Source: Muribaculaceae bacterium
GTDB taxonomy: Bacteria; Bacteroidota; Bacteroidia; Bacteroidales; Muribaculaceae
Assembly (NCBI GenBank): GCA_017548365.1
Contig: JAFZAC010000016.1
Span: forward strand, 358,894-422,893
Length of the DNA stretch: 64,000 nt
Direction: 5' to 3'
The position numbers and the translations under genes are program-made. This document shows positions 42,801 through 53,000 of this stretch, one piece after another. Position 1 is the stretch's first letter; each line of letters starts with the position of its first letter. Below the pieces are notes generated by a model. It saw only the letters and a list, made by a program, of their open reading frames with translations. It was not told where the DNA came from and did not search any database.

Positions 42801-42947
42801 TCAAATTATGTGAAGAGCAAGATAGCCCAAAAACGATGCAATAAACAAGATTCCCATCACATTCATGATGGTGTTTAATGAGTTACTGGGACAAGTGTTC
42901 TCGTCATCGCTCAAAGCAAAAGGATTGATGGTGTCAATATCGTTCAT
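42801..42947 (-). CDS. 48-residue membrane peptide
   Basis: Starting at the ATG ending at 42947, a 48-residue product ends in one hydrophobic helix (about residues 27-48, NVMGILFIASFLGYLALHII). The open frame extends 51 bp further, but a -7 promoter box at 42996-43003 places the transcript start near 42990, which excludes the upstream ATG and supports this start. A terminator follows 21 bp after the stop. Promoter, frame and terminator together make a real gene likely; function and family are unknown. Confidence 0.55.
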   Translation of the reverse strand: MNDIDTINPFALSDDENTCPSNSLNTIMNVMGILFIASFLGYLALHII

Positions 42948-42995
42948 AATTGAAACTATTTGAGATGGGATTAATGATGTTAACTTTTCACAATG

Positions 42996-43003
42996 CAAAG
43001 TTA
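42996..43003 (-). promoter_or_regulatory. -7 box of the 48-residue membrane peptide
   Basis: Minus-strand TAACTTTG followed by CATT. It lies about 49 bp before the ATG at 42947. Confidence 0.5.
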
Positions 43004-43091
43004 AGGGCTATGTGGGCAGATACTAAGCACATCAATTTTAAAATACCATAAATCGCCCCTCCATCCTTTGACTATCCATGAGAGATCAAAA

Positions 43092-43128
43092 AAATGTGCC
43101 CAGCGCATCGCGCCAGACACATTTCAAA
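43092..43128. terminator. Hairpin terminator after the sorting-domain relic
   Basis: AAATGTG / CACATTT stem with inner GCGC/GCGC pairing; an A-run (minus-strand T-run) precedes it. It lies about 25 bp beyond the TAA of the relic and would also end the porin/BASS transcript. Confidence 0.6.
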
Positions 43129-43150
43129 CAATTATGAAAAGAATTATCTC

Positions 43151-43231
43151 TTATTTTACCATCTTGGTAACGATCTTAGAGCCGTCGGTCATTTCACGAA
43201 CCACGATGTTTACACCCTGGAATGGAGTTAC
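43151..43231 (-). pseudogene. Remnant of a T9SS C-terminal sorting domain
   Basis: The minus strand encodes 26 residues and a stop: TPFQGVNIVVREMTDGS followed by KIVTKMVK. The spacing and residues (G-V-N-I-V-V...DGS-K...K-M-V-K) resemble the end of a T9SS sorting domain. The frame is closed by a TAG directly upstream and the segment touches the 3' end of the BASS gene in another frame, so it cannot be expressed as a sorting signal. It is most simply the tail of a deleted surface-protein gene, keeping its terminator. Confidence 0.5.
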
Positions 43232-44073
43232 CTATTCTTCACCACTGCAACATAGATGATAAGGATAACGTTCATCATCAGGGCATAAATGATTGCTGGA
43301 ATTGCGATTGTATCGTTGTTGAACACCAAGGGGCTGCTGGCTATTGCGATGGCCTGGGCTGCGTTCTGCATACCTATCTCTATTACAATAGTGCGACGTT
43401 CACGAGTGTTTATTTTCATAAGCCACGCCATTGCAAATCCGCTTGCCATGGCAAGTAATATAAGCACGGTGATAGAGAGTCCGAGTTGTCCGAATTTAGC
43501 AATTATCGCCTCACGGTTCTGGATAAAGAACACTGTAGCAAGGAATATAAGTGCTGGAAAAGCAATCTTTGAAAGCACTTTGTGGATTTTGTTGGCGACC
43601 CAATAGGACTTCTTACGCACAATGATGCCCACAATGATGGGCAGGAACATAAGCACGAGGTTCTGCATCACGAGTTTGCCCACTGGAAGATGCACATCCA
43701 CCGCTGCGCCAGCGCTTGTCGTCACCCAATCCATAATGAGAGGAACTGTGAACAATGTGATTATGCTGCTGCAAGCAGTTAGCGACACCGAGAGTGCGAC
43801 ATCACCTTTAGCAAGCATAGAGAACACATTAGACGAGCTCCCGCCAGGACAGCAGGCTATCAGCACAAAGCCAATCATAAAGATAGGGTCAAGTTTGAAA
43901 GCCCACCCAATTAGCCATGCCAGCGCCGGCAGCACGATTATCTGCCCCACTAGGCCTGCTATTACTGGTTTGGGTCTATACTTAAACAACTTGAAATCCT
44001 CAAATTCCAAATTCAATCCCAACTCAAACATCAGCAGAGTGAGAATGGGCAATACTATCCAAATTGTACTCAT
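43228..44073 (-). CDS. Bile acid:sodium symporter (BASS) family transporter
   Basis: The 281-residue inner-membrane protein has eight to ten hydrophobic segments. ACCPGGSSSNVFSMLAKGDV and the helix-crossing region ETGMQNAAQAIAIA-like EIGMQNAAQAIAIASSPLVF are the family's conserved crossover motifs. Bacterial BASS proteins move bile acids, pantoate or other organic anions with sodium; the substrate here is unknown. It is 50 bp downstream of the porin gene. Its end (VVKNR, TAA at 43228-43230) sits exactly where a sorting-domain relic begins, so the original C-terminus may have been altered by a rearrangement. Confidence 0.93.
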   Translation of the reverse strand: MSTIWIVLPILTLLMFELGLNLEFEDFKLFKYRPKPVIAGLVGQIIVLPALAWLIGWAFKLDPIFMIGFVLIACCPGGSSSNVFSMLAKGDVALSVSLTACSSIITLFTVPLIMDWVTTSAGAAVDVHLPVGKLVMQNLVLMFLPIIVGIIVRKKSYWVANKIHKVLSKIAFPALIFLATVFFIQNREAIIAKFGQLGLSITVLILLAMASGFAMAWLMKINTRERRTIVIEIGMQNAAQAIAIASSPLVFNNDTIAIPAIIYALMMNVILIIYVAVVKNR

Positions 44074-44123
44074 AATTTCGTTCTTCGTTTATGATTTATC
44101 GTTTACTGAAACTTTTTGCATTA

Positions 44124-45302
44124 TTAAAATGCTATCTGGAACTGGGTGAGCCATGACTTTGTGTCGGGACCCACATTGCGGTCACTGAAAATGTACTGCG
44201 TGCTGATGCGGCAAGCCTTGTAAACCCAGTACTGCAAGCCTACTAGATAGTTGTTAGTACGAGTCCATGCTGGGAACAATTCACGAGCATACTTACTCAA
44301 ACCAGTGTTCTTGTCGAGATAGTCATAGTCGAGCACCACGTCAAAATTACGGAACAGGCGGCACCACAACTCAGCGTAAAAGGCACGATTGCCGATGTCG
44401 CCATTCTTGCCGTTCATATACTCGGTTCGCAACTTTACAGGCTTGTAGTTAACCTCGGCACCCACCGACCAGCGATTGCGTGTGTAGTCGGTGCCCTGAG
44501 CTATAGTACCAAACATATCGTCGGCTAGGGCGTTGCCTTTGCCAATTATGAATGAACCCGAGAGAGTAATATCCTTTGTGGGCAATATATTGAGCATTGC
44601 TGCCACATCCTTGTGATTATTGTTGTCGCGGAGGTTCATGCCAGCTCCGTTAAACACTCCCACACTATAATTAATGTAGTAGTGCCCGTCACGGGCTTTT
44701 ATCGCGTCGCCTGTTACCATTGCTCCCAAGTCTCGCCCCACATAGTTGCCATAGAGTGGGTCGCCAGCTATACCAGCCATATAGCGAGTTCCCTCGTTTA
44801 GGTTCACAGTTCCCAACAAGGTGGGAGATATGATATTTTCAAGGGTGTAAGGAGTTTTGAACTGCCCCACCCTAACCTTGAGCTCAGGCATGAAGGCATA
44901 CTGTGCGTAATACTCGTGCAGGTGCTTTGAAGCTTGAGCGCTAGCCACATCAACCATAAGAAAAAAACTCAGTTTTCGAGTAAGTTCAGCGTTAGCCATA
45001 AGGATTACGCGAGTCATACTAAACGAATTTTTGGTCTCAGCACCTGTCTTTGTCATATCAAACTGCGTTTGTGCATAGCCAAAAAGCGTTAGTTTGCTTG
45101 GTCCAATGTGAATGTTAAGGGGTTGTACTGGCTTCTCTCCATCCTGCGGCTTTGTTGCCATCACAGCGCTATCGCTTGTATTAAGAGTTGATACATTCAC
45201 GGTCAACTTCTTTTCATTAGGCGACGTCTCACCCTCGGCAGCCAATGACAGCACAGGCATGACAGCAAGCACCGCTACAATAAATTTCTTAAATAAATCC
45301 AT
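44124..45302 (-). CDS. OprO/OprP-like outer-membrane porin
   Basis: I place the start at the ATG ending at 45302 (392 residues), giving a clean signal peptide (MDLFKKFIVAVLAVMPVLSLAA); the longer frame adds 17 residues that overlap the promoter. The mature part is a beta-barrel of the phosphate-selective porin O/P type: LFGYAQTQFDMTKTG, VRVGQFKTPYTLENIISPT, GRDLGAMVTGD, WSVGAEVNYKPVKLRTEYM and the C-terminal SWLTQFQIAF ending in Phe. It would let small anions or organic acids across the outer membrane and is co-transcribed with the BASS transporter, so the two may import the same kind of solute. Confidence 0.88.
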   Translation of the reverse strand: MDLFKKFIVAVLAVMPVLSLAAEGETSPNEKKLTVNVSTLNTSDSAVMATKPQDGEKPVQPLNIHIGPSKLTLFGYAQTQFDMTKTGAETKNSFSMTRVILMANAELTRKLSFFLMVDVASAQASKHLHEYYAQYAFMPELKVRVGQFKTPYTLENIISPTLLGTVNLNEGTRYMAGIAGDPLYGNYVGRDLGAMVTGDAIKARDGHYYINYSVGVFNGAGMNLRDNNNHKDVAAMLNILPTKDITLSGSFIIGKGNALADDMFGTIAQGTDYTRNRWSVGAEVNYKPVKLRTEYMNGKNGDIGNRAFYAELWCRLFRNFDVVLDYDYLDKNTGLSKYARELFPAWTRTNNYLVGLQYWVYKACRISTQYIFSDRNVGPDTKSWLTQFQIAF

Positions 45303-45323
45303 ACTCTTATTGTTTGTCCACTG

Positions 45324-45354
45324 CAAAGGTAGCACTTTTTCTTTATAGCACAAA
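45324..45354 (-). promoter_or_regulatory. Promoter of the porin-BASS operon
   Basis: Minus strand: TTTG (45351-45354), exactly 19 bp, TACCTTTG (45324-45331); the leader before the ATG at 45302 is only about 17 nt. It abuts the terminator of the upstream gene. Confidence 0.8.
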
Positions 45355-45355
45355 A

Positions 45356-45385
45356 AAGTGGGAACTCATCTTTGAGAACCCACTT
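45356..45385 (-). terminator. Terminator after the LRR surface-protein gene
   Basis: AAGTGGGAACTCA / TTGAGAACCCACTT stem (45356-45385) with a short loop, followed on the minus strand by TTTTTTG. It lies 23 bp beyond the stop at 45408. Confidence 0.8.
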
Positions 45386-45407
45386 CTAAAAGTGCTGTTT
45401 ATAAAGA

Positions 45408-47018
45408 TTACTTTATTATCACTTTGCGATTGCCGTTGATGTAGAGACCTGGCATCATCGGCTTGATGGTGCCCAAATAGCGCCCATCGATAGAGTACCA
45501 GCCATCGTTAACAATTGGGGAATTGTTAACAATGTAGGTTACACCTGTGGGAAGAGGCTCGTTGGGCAATTCAAGAGGATATACAATGAATCTATCGCTC
45601 ACACCTCCGTCAGCGTAAGGAGTGTAATCCCCTTCGGCTTTAAGGACACTTAGCACACGACTCCCTTCGCTTGTCATCATGCGGTTGAAAGCATAGAAGG
45701 CATAAACGCCGCAATCCTCTAGTTTTGGCAATTTTGTTTGTTCGTAAAGGTCATAGCTTACTTGAAAGCCACCAGCAAGATCCATCTCATTGATACCTTC
45801 TCCATCTGGCTTAGGAAGATAGAAACACTCGTCATCTTCATTATAGATAGTCCAATCCACATACATCAGTTCCTGTGGCTTGGGTTGCACAAAGGCATAA
45901 GTTTTATCGTTTGCCCCTAGCTGTGTCCGGCCCATAAACGAGGAAGGTATATAGACATTTGTCTCATAAGGGGCCTCATCCCCCTTGTTGAGTGTTGTTT
46001 CGTTGCTCACATATATCTCTGGATTTTTTTTGTCAACAAGAGTGCCAGTGATTGATGAACCGTTAATTAAATAGCCTTTAAAACCCTCAGGATCATCCAC
46101 ATTGCGTAGCACCACCCAGTTGCTTTGGTCATACTGGTTGTTCTTGTCATTCATTAGGCCAGTAGTGCGCATGAAATTAATCTCCCCAGAATAGATTTTG
46201 TCGGGGGTGAGCCAGTGATTATCATCTTTGGCATAGAGGCCGTCCTCCACATCAACACAAACTGCTGTGAGGTCGTCGCTCACAGTATATTCACGTCCCA
46301 CAACGCCATAGTTCACTATCCACCACAATGGATAGCAATTATCGTCTTCCTCTATGAGCCACTCATCAAATTCACCTGATAATTCATAAGCATCGAGCAT
46401 GCCTTTAGGAACATGAAAGTGAGTACCGCTCTCAGGATTGTGCCTCTCAAGGCGCGAACCTTTAAACTCTGTCCCTCCAATGTTGCTTGCATTTCTATAG
46501 ATGCCGTCCCACCAACCTTCAAAATCCTCAAGTTGAGTCTCGTCCATCAGGAAATACACATCGGTGACTCCTGTACAATAGCTGAAAGCATGAGCCTGAA
46601 TTTCAGTAACTGTAGATGGTATTACCATTGTAGTTAGTGAAGAGTCAAATTCAAATGCGTATTCCCCGATTGTTTCAAGCCCTTCGGGCAAGATAGCTAC
46701 TTTCAGGTTTATACAACGAGAGAAAGCATAATCACCAATGTAAGTAATACCTTCATCAATTGTAAGATATTCTATATTAGTATTATCCCCAAAAGCATCA
46801 TTTTCAATACCCAAAACATCATAGCCATCAATCTCGCCACGGATGTGAAGCGACTGAATGGGTATTTCTTCATCCCAGCCAGTAACTATGTATCCATATT
46901 GATTATTTTGGGCATACCACTCATAGGTCACACCGTCAACAACAACCAAGTTGCTGGCGGCATGACCTACAGTAGCGGTCAGCAAAGCTATTATAGCTAT
47001 TAACAAATGTCGTTTCAT
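45408..47018 (-). CDS. BspA-like leucine-rich-repeat surface protein with sorting-domain-like C-terminus
   Basis: The 536-residue protein has a signal peptide (about 1-20) and LRR_5/BspA-type repeats at about residues 45-170 (LTIDEGITYIGDYAFSRCIN, LPEGLETIGEYAFEF, IPSTVTEIQAHAFSYC). The middle part (about 200-480) is of unknown fold. The last 45 residues (VNDGWYSIDGRYLGTIKP, MMPGLYINGNRKVIIK) resemble the short sorting-type tails of Bacteroidales secreted proteins. Its ATG overlaps the stop of the giant gene (ATGA at 47015-47018), so it is made together with that protein and probably works with it on the cell surface. Confidence 0.87.
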   Translation of the reverse strand: MKRHLLIAIIALLTATVGHAASNLVVVDGVTYEWYAQNNQYGYIVTGWDEEIPIQSLHIRGEIDGYDVLGIENDAFGDNTNIEYLTIDEGITYIGDYAFSRCINLKVAILPEGLETIGEYAFEFDSSLTTMVIPSTVTEIQAHAFSYCTGVTDVYFLMDETQLEDFEGWWDGIYRNASNIGGTEFKGSRLERHNPESGTHFHVPKGMLDAYELSGEFDEWLIEEDDNCYPLWWIVNYGVVGREYTVSDDLTAVCVDVEDGLYAKDDNHWLTPDKIYSGEINFMRTTGLMNDKNNQYDQSNWVVLRNVDDPEGFKGYLINGSSITGTLVDKKNPEIYVSNETTLNKGDEAPYETNVYIPSSFMGRTQLGANDKTYAFVQPKPQELMYVDWTIYNEDDECFYLPKPDGEGINEMDLAGGFQVSYDLYEQTKLPKLEDCGVYAFYAFNRMMTSEGSRVLSVLKAEGDYTPYADGGVSDRFIVYPLELPNEPLPTGVTYIVNNSPIVNDGWYSIDGRYLGTIKPMMPGLYINGNRKVIIK

Positions 47019-50000
47019 CGTTTGAGAATCTGCTTAATCGCACGTGCTCCACTATAAGTGCGGGCTTCCACGAAGTAAACTCCGTCAATCAAGTGACTCA
47101 AGTTCAATGCAGCCTCATTACTGTCGGGAGTGAATTTATCAATCAGTTTACCATTAATCGAATAAACGTTCACTTCCTTGAGGATGTCGCCAGCGCGCAC
47201 GTTAATGACATCGGTCACTACAGCAGGTGAAATGATGATTGACGATGATGAAATCACATTCTCGATTCCCGAAGTGTTATTGAGATCAAACACCTGAGGC
47301 TCGTCGAGGTCGCCATAGATCCAATCGCTGAGCCATGGCAGCTCTTCGCTGAACCATACTTCCTCACCATTGTAAATAGTGGCGAAGTGCACTATCTTGC
47401 CAGCCTCGTCGGCATTGCCCGCTACGGTGAGCAGGTAGAGTCCATCTTCGGTGGCAGTAGTCACTCCACGGCACTCGCCATCAACGAATGCTGCAATGCA
47501 CAGGTCGGTGACATCAACATCATCCTTCACCACACGTGCCACAATGTTCATATTGTCGCTGAACTGATGGTGGTCAACTGGCGTGAATGGCAAGTTGCCA
47601 GGAGCACGCATCACCATAGGTGGAGCCTGATAGGTGGTTGCATCGATTGTGGGGTAGCGGAATGTCACAGTATCGGTTTTCTGCGACTTGTAGTAGTAAC
47701 CCATGCCCGGGATGAGAGCCGTAAGGTCACCCTCCCACTTGTAGCCGTCATAGAACGCAACTTGGTTCTTGCTCTTGACGATGTCGCCACGAGCAGGCAT
47801 CAAGTCGGCAAACGCCTCATTAAGGCTCAAGTTGTAGATTGACAACGGACCAATCCAGTTCCATCCAGGATAGATAGTCTGAGTGGCAGTGCGAGTGTCA
47901 ATCATCGAGCCGCTGATGCTGCAGTTCACATCATTTTTTACCTTCAGTTTATAGAGGTTACCAATAGCCAGAGTGTCAAGACCTGTTGACGTCCACTTGG
48001 TGCCGCTATTCATGGCAAATCCATCCTTGCCCTTGATGGTGTTAAATACCTTGGCATGACCGAAGAGGCTCTCAAGATCGGCCTTGCCTTCCTCGGGTTG
48101 AACAAAGAGCGAAATCCAGTTCCAGTTAGTAACGAGATTTAATTGCTGCTCAATCAAGTCGCTGGGTTGCCATACTACAGGATAGTCGTAGTCGCCAATA
48201 AGTCCGTTAGGCTGATAGGTGGGATTTATTGTCTCTCCTTTGTACTTGGAAGTCACTTCACCAAGAACCACACCCTTCTCGGCATCATAGATGCGGAAGG
48301 TTATAGGTTTAGGCGATGTGATGTCCTCATGTCCATAAATGGTCATACTCACAAAGTAAGCGTCACGGCTGGTCACCAGCTTAGGCGATGCCACTCCACA
48401 GCAAGCATTATCGACAAATGCTGCAATCTTAGTATTAGTGTTGGTGCAAATCTTGTCATCAAGATAAATCTGACCAATCATGTTCATTGAGCTCTCATAT
48501 TCATCGGGATTAAAGCTCCATTGTGGATCATTTCCTGTGATAGTGACTACAAACATCAATGGTGCGCAGATGTCGTCATCATTTACGGCATAAGCATAAA
48601 CCAAGTGAGTCCCCACTGGAGCGTCAGCTCCAATGTTAAACTGAATAGTAGTCGACTCGTTAGTGCCCAACACACCCGTTGTTACCGAAGGAGTAATCCA
48701 AGTTGGAAGACCTGAGATATTGAAACGTCCACTTTCACGGCCCTTGTTGCGCAAGGATGCCCATACCGACGCCTCGCTCAAGCGGTCTTTCTCGATGATT
48801 AACGATTCTTGATCCCATTCCATGGTGTTGTAGTCAACCACAGCACTCCAAGTGATGGTTTCAGACAGGTTGTCCTGTATGTCACGCACATTCTTGACAA
48901 TAAACGTGAGCAGGTTGCCTTGCATGCGAGATGGCAGAGTGTTAAGATTGATGTATATCTCGTTGGACGAAGCTGTGAAGTCAAAGTCGAGATTCTGCTT
49001 CAATGGCGACTTGCGCAGAGCGGGAGCAGTAGGTGACTGAACCACACCAGGGCCTATTGCCTCACCCATGCCAAGCTGTGCCATACCAGGAGCATTGTTG
49101 ATGAGACTGAAATCGGTTACGATGTTGCCGTTGGCATCAAGTGCGCTATGCTCCATTGGGTAGTAGGCAATAAGACCTGTAACCTGAGCAGTGTCGACTT
49201 GATTGTAACGGTTGGCAATAATCGAAGTACCGTCGCAAGCGGCATTCCATACCCTTAACTCGTCGACGTCGCCAGTGAACTTGTAGCGCTCCTCAATCAT
49301 GCCCGACTCATTGTCAAGCTTAAGGATTCCACCCACATACAGGTAGTCGCCTGCGGCAGCCGGTAATTGCTGCTCGGCAAGTGTCTTCACGGGCTTGCCG
49401 TCGAGGTAAACCACGGCGCTCACGCCACGGTGCACATTCAATGCAAGGTGGTGCCAATTGCCGTCGTTGTAGTTAGTGTTGGTCAGCACAATAGGAAGAC
49501 CATTGCTAGTGAGCGACGACAAAGTGTCGTTATAAAGGTGGAGAATCATCGAATTGTCGTAGTCGAAGCCAATCGAGACACGGTCGGTAACCGAGAGTAA
49601 TGTGGCTCGAGCATTCTTGTCCTTCTCTCCACGGAACCAAGTCTCGACAACATAGCTATCGATGTCTCGTGGTGATACTCCGCCAATAGGAACCTTTATA
49701 ATGTGCTCGCCATCGAGGTGAGCAGCAAGATTAGTGTTCTCCACGTTCCAGGACTCGGCAGCCAGATGCATATTGCGTCCACGGGCATAGTCGGTAACAG
49801 TGGTTCCGTAACCCTCATTCATCTTCCAATAGCCCACTAGACCTGGCAGATAAGGAGCTACAACCTCATCTTTTTGTGCCAGCAAGGTGCGCACTGGGCA
49901 GTTCTTGTTCCAAAGCACAAGCTCATGCATCATACCAGTGAAATCGCGGCCTAATATCAAGCGGCCGTTGCTATTGTAATCGGACATAATGGCTTCGTCA

Positions 50001-53000
50001 AACAGCATCGTCTCGTTGTCATCATTGGCCATAAGCATAGTGAGAGTGTTCTGACCTGCTGTACCTTTCACATAGTTAAGTGCAAGGAATACCCACTTAT
50101 CCATTGGCACGGCATCTATTGAAGTAAGGGTGATTTCATTGATAGTGGCATCAACCTGACCATTTTCGTTTATGGCAACCTTGAGCATATTGCCCTCGGT
50201 ACCATGCTCGATGATGGTGCCGCTGCCCTTGCGCTTGAGCCACAATGATGCCGCGAAGCTGGTGTTGGAAATAGGCAAGTAAGCATCGGTCTCAACCGGT
50301 GTGCCGTTGAACTGCAGCGACACATCGTGCGAAACTTGAGAATCGTTGAGCGAACCAGTAATAAAGAAGTTGTCGTCCTTAGTAAGATAACTTTCACGGA
50401 TGTCTTCGTTAAACTTGATTCGGATGTCGTCGGTTGGTGTGAGGATACCTGTATTGGGGTAAGCCTGTCCCAGCAGCTTAGGACCGCGGGTGTCGCGAAT
50501 CACTTCAATCTCATCGGTCATAGCGGTATATTCCTTGCCTCCCAAGATGCACATACTCTCGGCAGCAATCATGTAATGACCATCTATGTTAGGCAATTTC
50601 AGATTGTAAGTGATGTTGGGCTTATCGTTTGGCATCATCGACTGTTCATCGGTCTCCTGTCCATCGGTCAAGAAACTTTCATCGGTGAGCCATTCGTGAG
50701 CTGTAATCCACTGGGCATCGCCAGCAAAGCGGTATTTGAGTCTAACGCCCTTGAGGCCGTTGAAAAGTCGGTTGATATCACTAATGGTAGCAACAATCTC
50801 CTCTCCACTTTGTACTGCTCTCTGGTTGAGGATTGTTTTATTGAGATTGAGAGTCACTGGAGGTGCTGCAGGCACAAAGTGTGCCGAGAACGAAACAGTC
50901 TCATATATCCACCTCTCGGGTTTGCACGAGTTGGCAAGGAACAAGGTGATATCATTGTAGTCGAGAATGGAGTTGTCGCTCTGCCTAATGGTGAGCGTCT
51001 TGGTGATAGGTACTCCATACTCCATCCACATTTCCACTCCGTTCACAAGTGGCTCTCCGTCCATATAAATCTGCAATCCATTGGGGTTTGTACCTGCATC
51101 AACATAGACTATTGCCGAAGTGAGCGCCTCGTGTGTCTCGCTCTCGTTGACAAATACCACCTGCACTTGAGCTTCTTGGCCAGCGGGTATGTCAACAAAG
51201 TTGCGGATAGGCATCGAAATGTGCGGGTTATCGCTCTTCATCGTCGCATAGTCAAGCAGCGTGCCAGGATTGTAATACTTGGTGCGTGTCTCTCCCTCGT
51301 AGGGGCAGCGAGTCTGGCCGCCACGGGTACGGAAGATTGTGGACCATCCCTTGGGGGACCTAAAGATGTCAACCGTGTGGGCATTGCCGCGCTGCGTATC
51401 GTTGAGCGTGTAAGCAAACCGTTCGACTATAGACGTCTCGTCGATATCATACTTGGTTTGATGATACCCAATATCGGTATTTGAGATAATGATGCAACCA
51501 CTCTTATTGATTAGGTAACCGTTTTTGCCTCTATAAGCAAGTCCAGTTGAGAAATTCTCGGTGGAGTTGTCAACGGTATTTGTCGTGGTGCCAGTGGTGT
51601 TAGAAACTGTCACACCACGCTCGAACGACTCATTACCTATTTTGTAATTCGGGTTGTTGAATGCTTTAATCTTGTCTTCCTCATTGGCGGCAAGGGTTTT
51701 CTTCCACGACTCGATGACCTGGTTGCACCAATGCACACTGTCGCAACCTTCAAAACCATTTGGGAAACGGGCATAGTAGCTTGGGCCATCCATGCCATCG
51801 ACGGCTTGGTCGCCCCACACTTCCTTGTCGTTATTGCTCGAGCCGTAGCGTGGGTCGTCCTCGGTGAGGAAAGTGTAGTAGGTTGACACTTGTGGATCAT
51901 CCTCAATCTCGCTCATCGAGTTGATGTGCTTGAGCATGGTGTTGCGGGTGCGCTTAATATTGCTGAACAGGGTAGTCTCGATGTAGTTCTGAGAATACTC
52001 AAAATGAGTATTGAACTTTTCATCCATCGCCATGGTCTCTTGCATATCCACTGCCCAAGAACCATCCTCCTGCTTAAAGATTCCAACCTTGTCGGCTGCA
52101 CCTATTATATAATTGGTAGAGTAACCTATAAACACATCTCCGTCGCGGCCCACATAGTCCATGGTTGAATTAGAAGATATTGCCATCCCATTGGTGTAGG
52201 TAACTGACTTGTGATTATCCCAAGTTTTATGAACGTCATATTTCCATGACACTTGATTTTCACTAACAATATTGTTGTAAAACACTGTGCCGAAAAATGC
52301 CGACCCAGCAATCATATCATATTCTACAGAGTTGCGTATGTCAACACCAAACTCTGTATTGTTGTGAACACCGCGCACAGTGTAGGTGTAGTCGCTAGTG
52401 ACCGAATCTCTCGCCCAAGTTGCATAGGATGCGTCACCAGGCGGGTCACGCAGCACCATCTGCACATGGCTGGGCCCCGCAGTGATAAAGTTGTTGCCCG
52501 TGGGCACCACGCCCGCAATAATACCATTTAAGCCTTCGTAACTCCATAGTTTTGTCTTGCCTTGAATGACCATCGAGGCGTTCATGTTGCGGGTATAGGG
52601 CGCCGTGAGGGCTGGTATTCCGGCTCTCCATTTGTAATGCCCCACTCCTACCGAGTCGAGCCTCACTTGCTCGGGGTCGAGTTTCGCCATTTCGCCACGT
52701 TTTATTTCGTGGCCATCGATAACGTTGTCCTCGGCAGCAATGAGCGCAGCCTCGCCCAACTCATTGCCAAAGGTGATGACGGAGTCTCGTAGCATGTCTT
52801 TTCGCAACTTTCCTGCCGCAATCTTGTCATAGTTCATGTAAGGCTCATAGGCCATCACCTTGAAGTCGTAGGTCCGCCCTAACTGGAAGATGGGGTAGCC
52901 ATAGTTGTAGGTCACCTCACCAGTTGACTCGTTGTAATTGTAGATGGGAAGCTTGATTTCTTCACCCACATCGGTGACGGTCAGGGTGTCGGTACCGAAA

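Noticed and set aside
42948..42998. Upstream ATG for the small membrane peptide
   Set aside because: It overlaps the -7 promoter box, so it would lie outside the transcript.
50327..51484. 385-residue open frame on the plus strand inside the giant gene
   Set aside because: It is antisense to a clearly coding frame with signal peptide, domains and sorting tail; its translation shows no recognisable domain and it has no promoter.
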